In this document: one piece after another, positions 32,209-32,488 of the stretch
Layout of the letters: every line of letters starts with the position of its first letter
Position numbering within the stretch: position 1 is the stretch's first letter
Origin: Gammaproteobacteria bacterium
GTDB lineage: Bacteria; Pseudomonadota; Gammaproteobacteria; Steroidobacterales; Woeseiaceae
Assembly: GCA_009937605.1 (NCBI GenBank)
Contig: JAACFG010000031.1
Location: forward strand, 1-32,488
Direction: 5' to 3'
Length of the DNA: 32,488 bases
The notes under the pieces: model-generated
Databases searched by the model: none
Seen by the model: only the letters and a program-made list of their open reading frames with translations
Told to the model about the DNA's origin: nothing
Translations under genes and position numbers: made by a program

Positions 32209-32488
32209 ATGACTGACTACGCCACGCTGCATAGTGCATCTATCAGCAACCCGACCGATTTCTGGGCAAAGGCAGCCGAAGGAATCGAATGGGCCCAACG
32301 CTGGGACAACGTTCTCGAGCAGAAGGATGCAACCACCTATCGCTGGTTTTCCGGCGGCAAGCTGAATACCTGTTTCAATGCGCTGGACCGGCACGTGCAA
32401 GGCGGCCGCGCGAACCAGGCCGCAATCATCTACGACAGTCCCGTCACGGACTCGCAACGCAAGATCAGCTATGCAGAGTTGCTGTCAG
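32209..32488 (+). CDS. prpE: Propionyl-CoA synthetase-like acyl-CoA ligase, 5' part only
   Basis: The frame is open from the ATG at 32209 to the window end (93 codons) and is cut off there. The N-terminal sequence has the ACAS_N layout: SISNPTDFWAKAAEGIEW, then TYRWFSGGKLNTCFNALDRHV, QAAIIYDSPVT and KISYAELL. The WF-x-GG-x-LNTC pattern and the 'SPVT' segment are closer to PrpE (propionate-CoA ligase) than to Acs, though the catalytic parts are outside the window. GGGA lies 7-8 bp upstream of the ATG. Its position downstream of the CrbSR and symporter genes fits activation of a short-chain acid taken up at this locus. Confidence 0.8.
   Translation, partial: MTDYATLHSASISNPTDFWAKAAEGIEWAQRWDNVLEQKDATTYRWFSGGKLNTCFNALDRHVQGGRANQAAIIYDSPVTDSQRKISYAELLS

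Overview
The window is about 32.5 kb of dense, moderately GC-rich chromosome with no rRNA, tRNA, CRISPR, prophage or insertion sequence that I can see. Gene content (c-type cytochromes, a DcaP-like porin, CrbS/CrbR-type acetate sensing, a VC_2705-type Na+:solute symporter, TrhP, AsnA) fits a heterotrophic, probably marine gammaproteobacterium. I cannot name the genus. No intergenic gap reaches 300 bp.

Left part (1-9405). An EF-G-like GTPase ends at a bidirectional terminator. A small cyclic-nucleotide-binding-fold protein is divergent from a five-gene plus-strand run: acyl-CoA synthetase, DUF3336 patatin lipase, monoacylglycerol lipase, AlaX-type editing protein and a Tat-exported SpdH-like flavoprotein. 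The first three genes together read as a neutral-lipid mobilisation module (acylglycerol to free fatty acid to acyl-CoA). Several of these genes start with TTG and are joined by 4-bp TTGA stop/start overlaps.

Middle part (9406-21253). A KsdD/PRK12834-like FAD dehydrogenase is divergent from a cytochrome cluster: a two-heme c4-like protein, a MauG-like di-heme protein, and a parallel beta-helix protein fused to a C-terminal cytochrome c. Then come an ALDH12-type P5C dehydrogenase, a HAD phosphatase, a small protein that looks like a free-standing piece of malate synthase G, glutamate dehydrogenase, trhP and asnA. Proline/glutamate oxidation and ammonia assimilation into asparagine are the metabolic theme.

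Right part (21254-32488). This is an acetate/propionate uptake and activation locus: a DnaQ-like exonuclease, a DUF294/CBS nucleotidyltransferase-like protein, a DcaP-like porin, a LuxR-type response regulator (CrbR/ErdR-like), a giant symporter-histidine kinase (CrbS/MxtR-like), a DUF4212 small subunit, its large symporter partner, a membrane-anchored protein and the start of a PrpE-like acyl-CoA synthetase. Two genes here are broken in the same way. The cNMP-binding domain of the DUF294 protein and the N-terminal part of the symporter each lack a short internal segment, which throws the downstream part out of frame, while flanking sequence stays well conserved. They may be recent lesions or assembly errors.

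Most notable observations: the malate-synthase-G-like mini-protein, the beta-helix/cytochrome fusion beside a MauG-like enzyme, the paired internal deletions, a shared sequence block in the porin/regulator and symporter promoter regions, and a possible switchable leader upstream of asnA.
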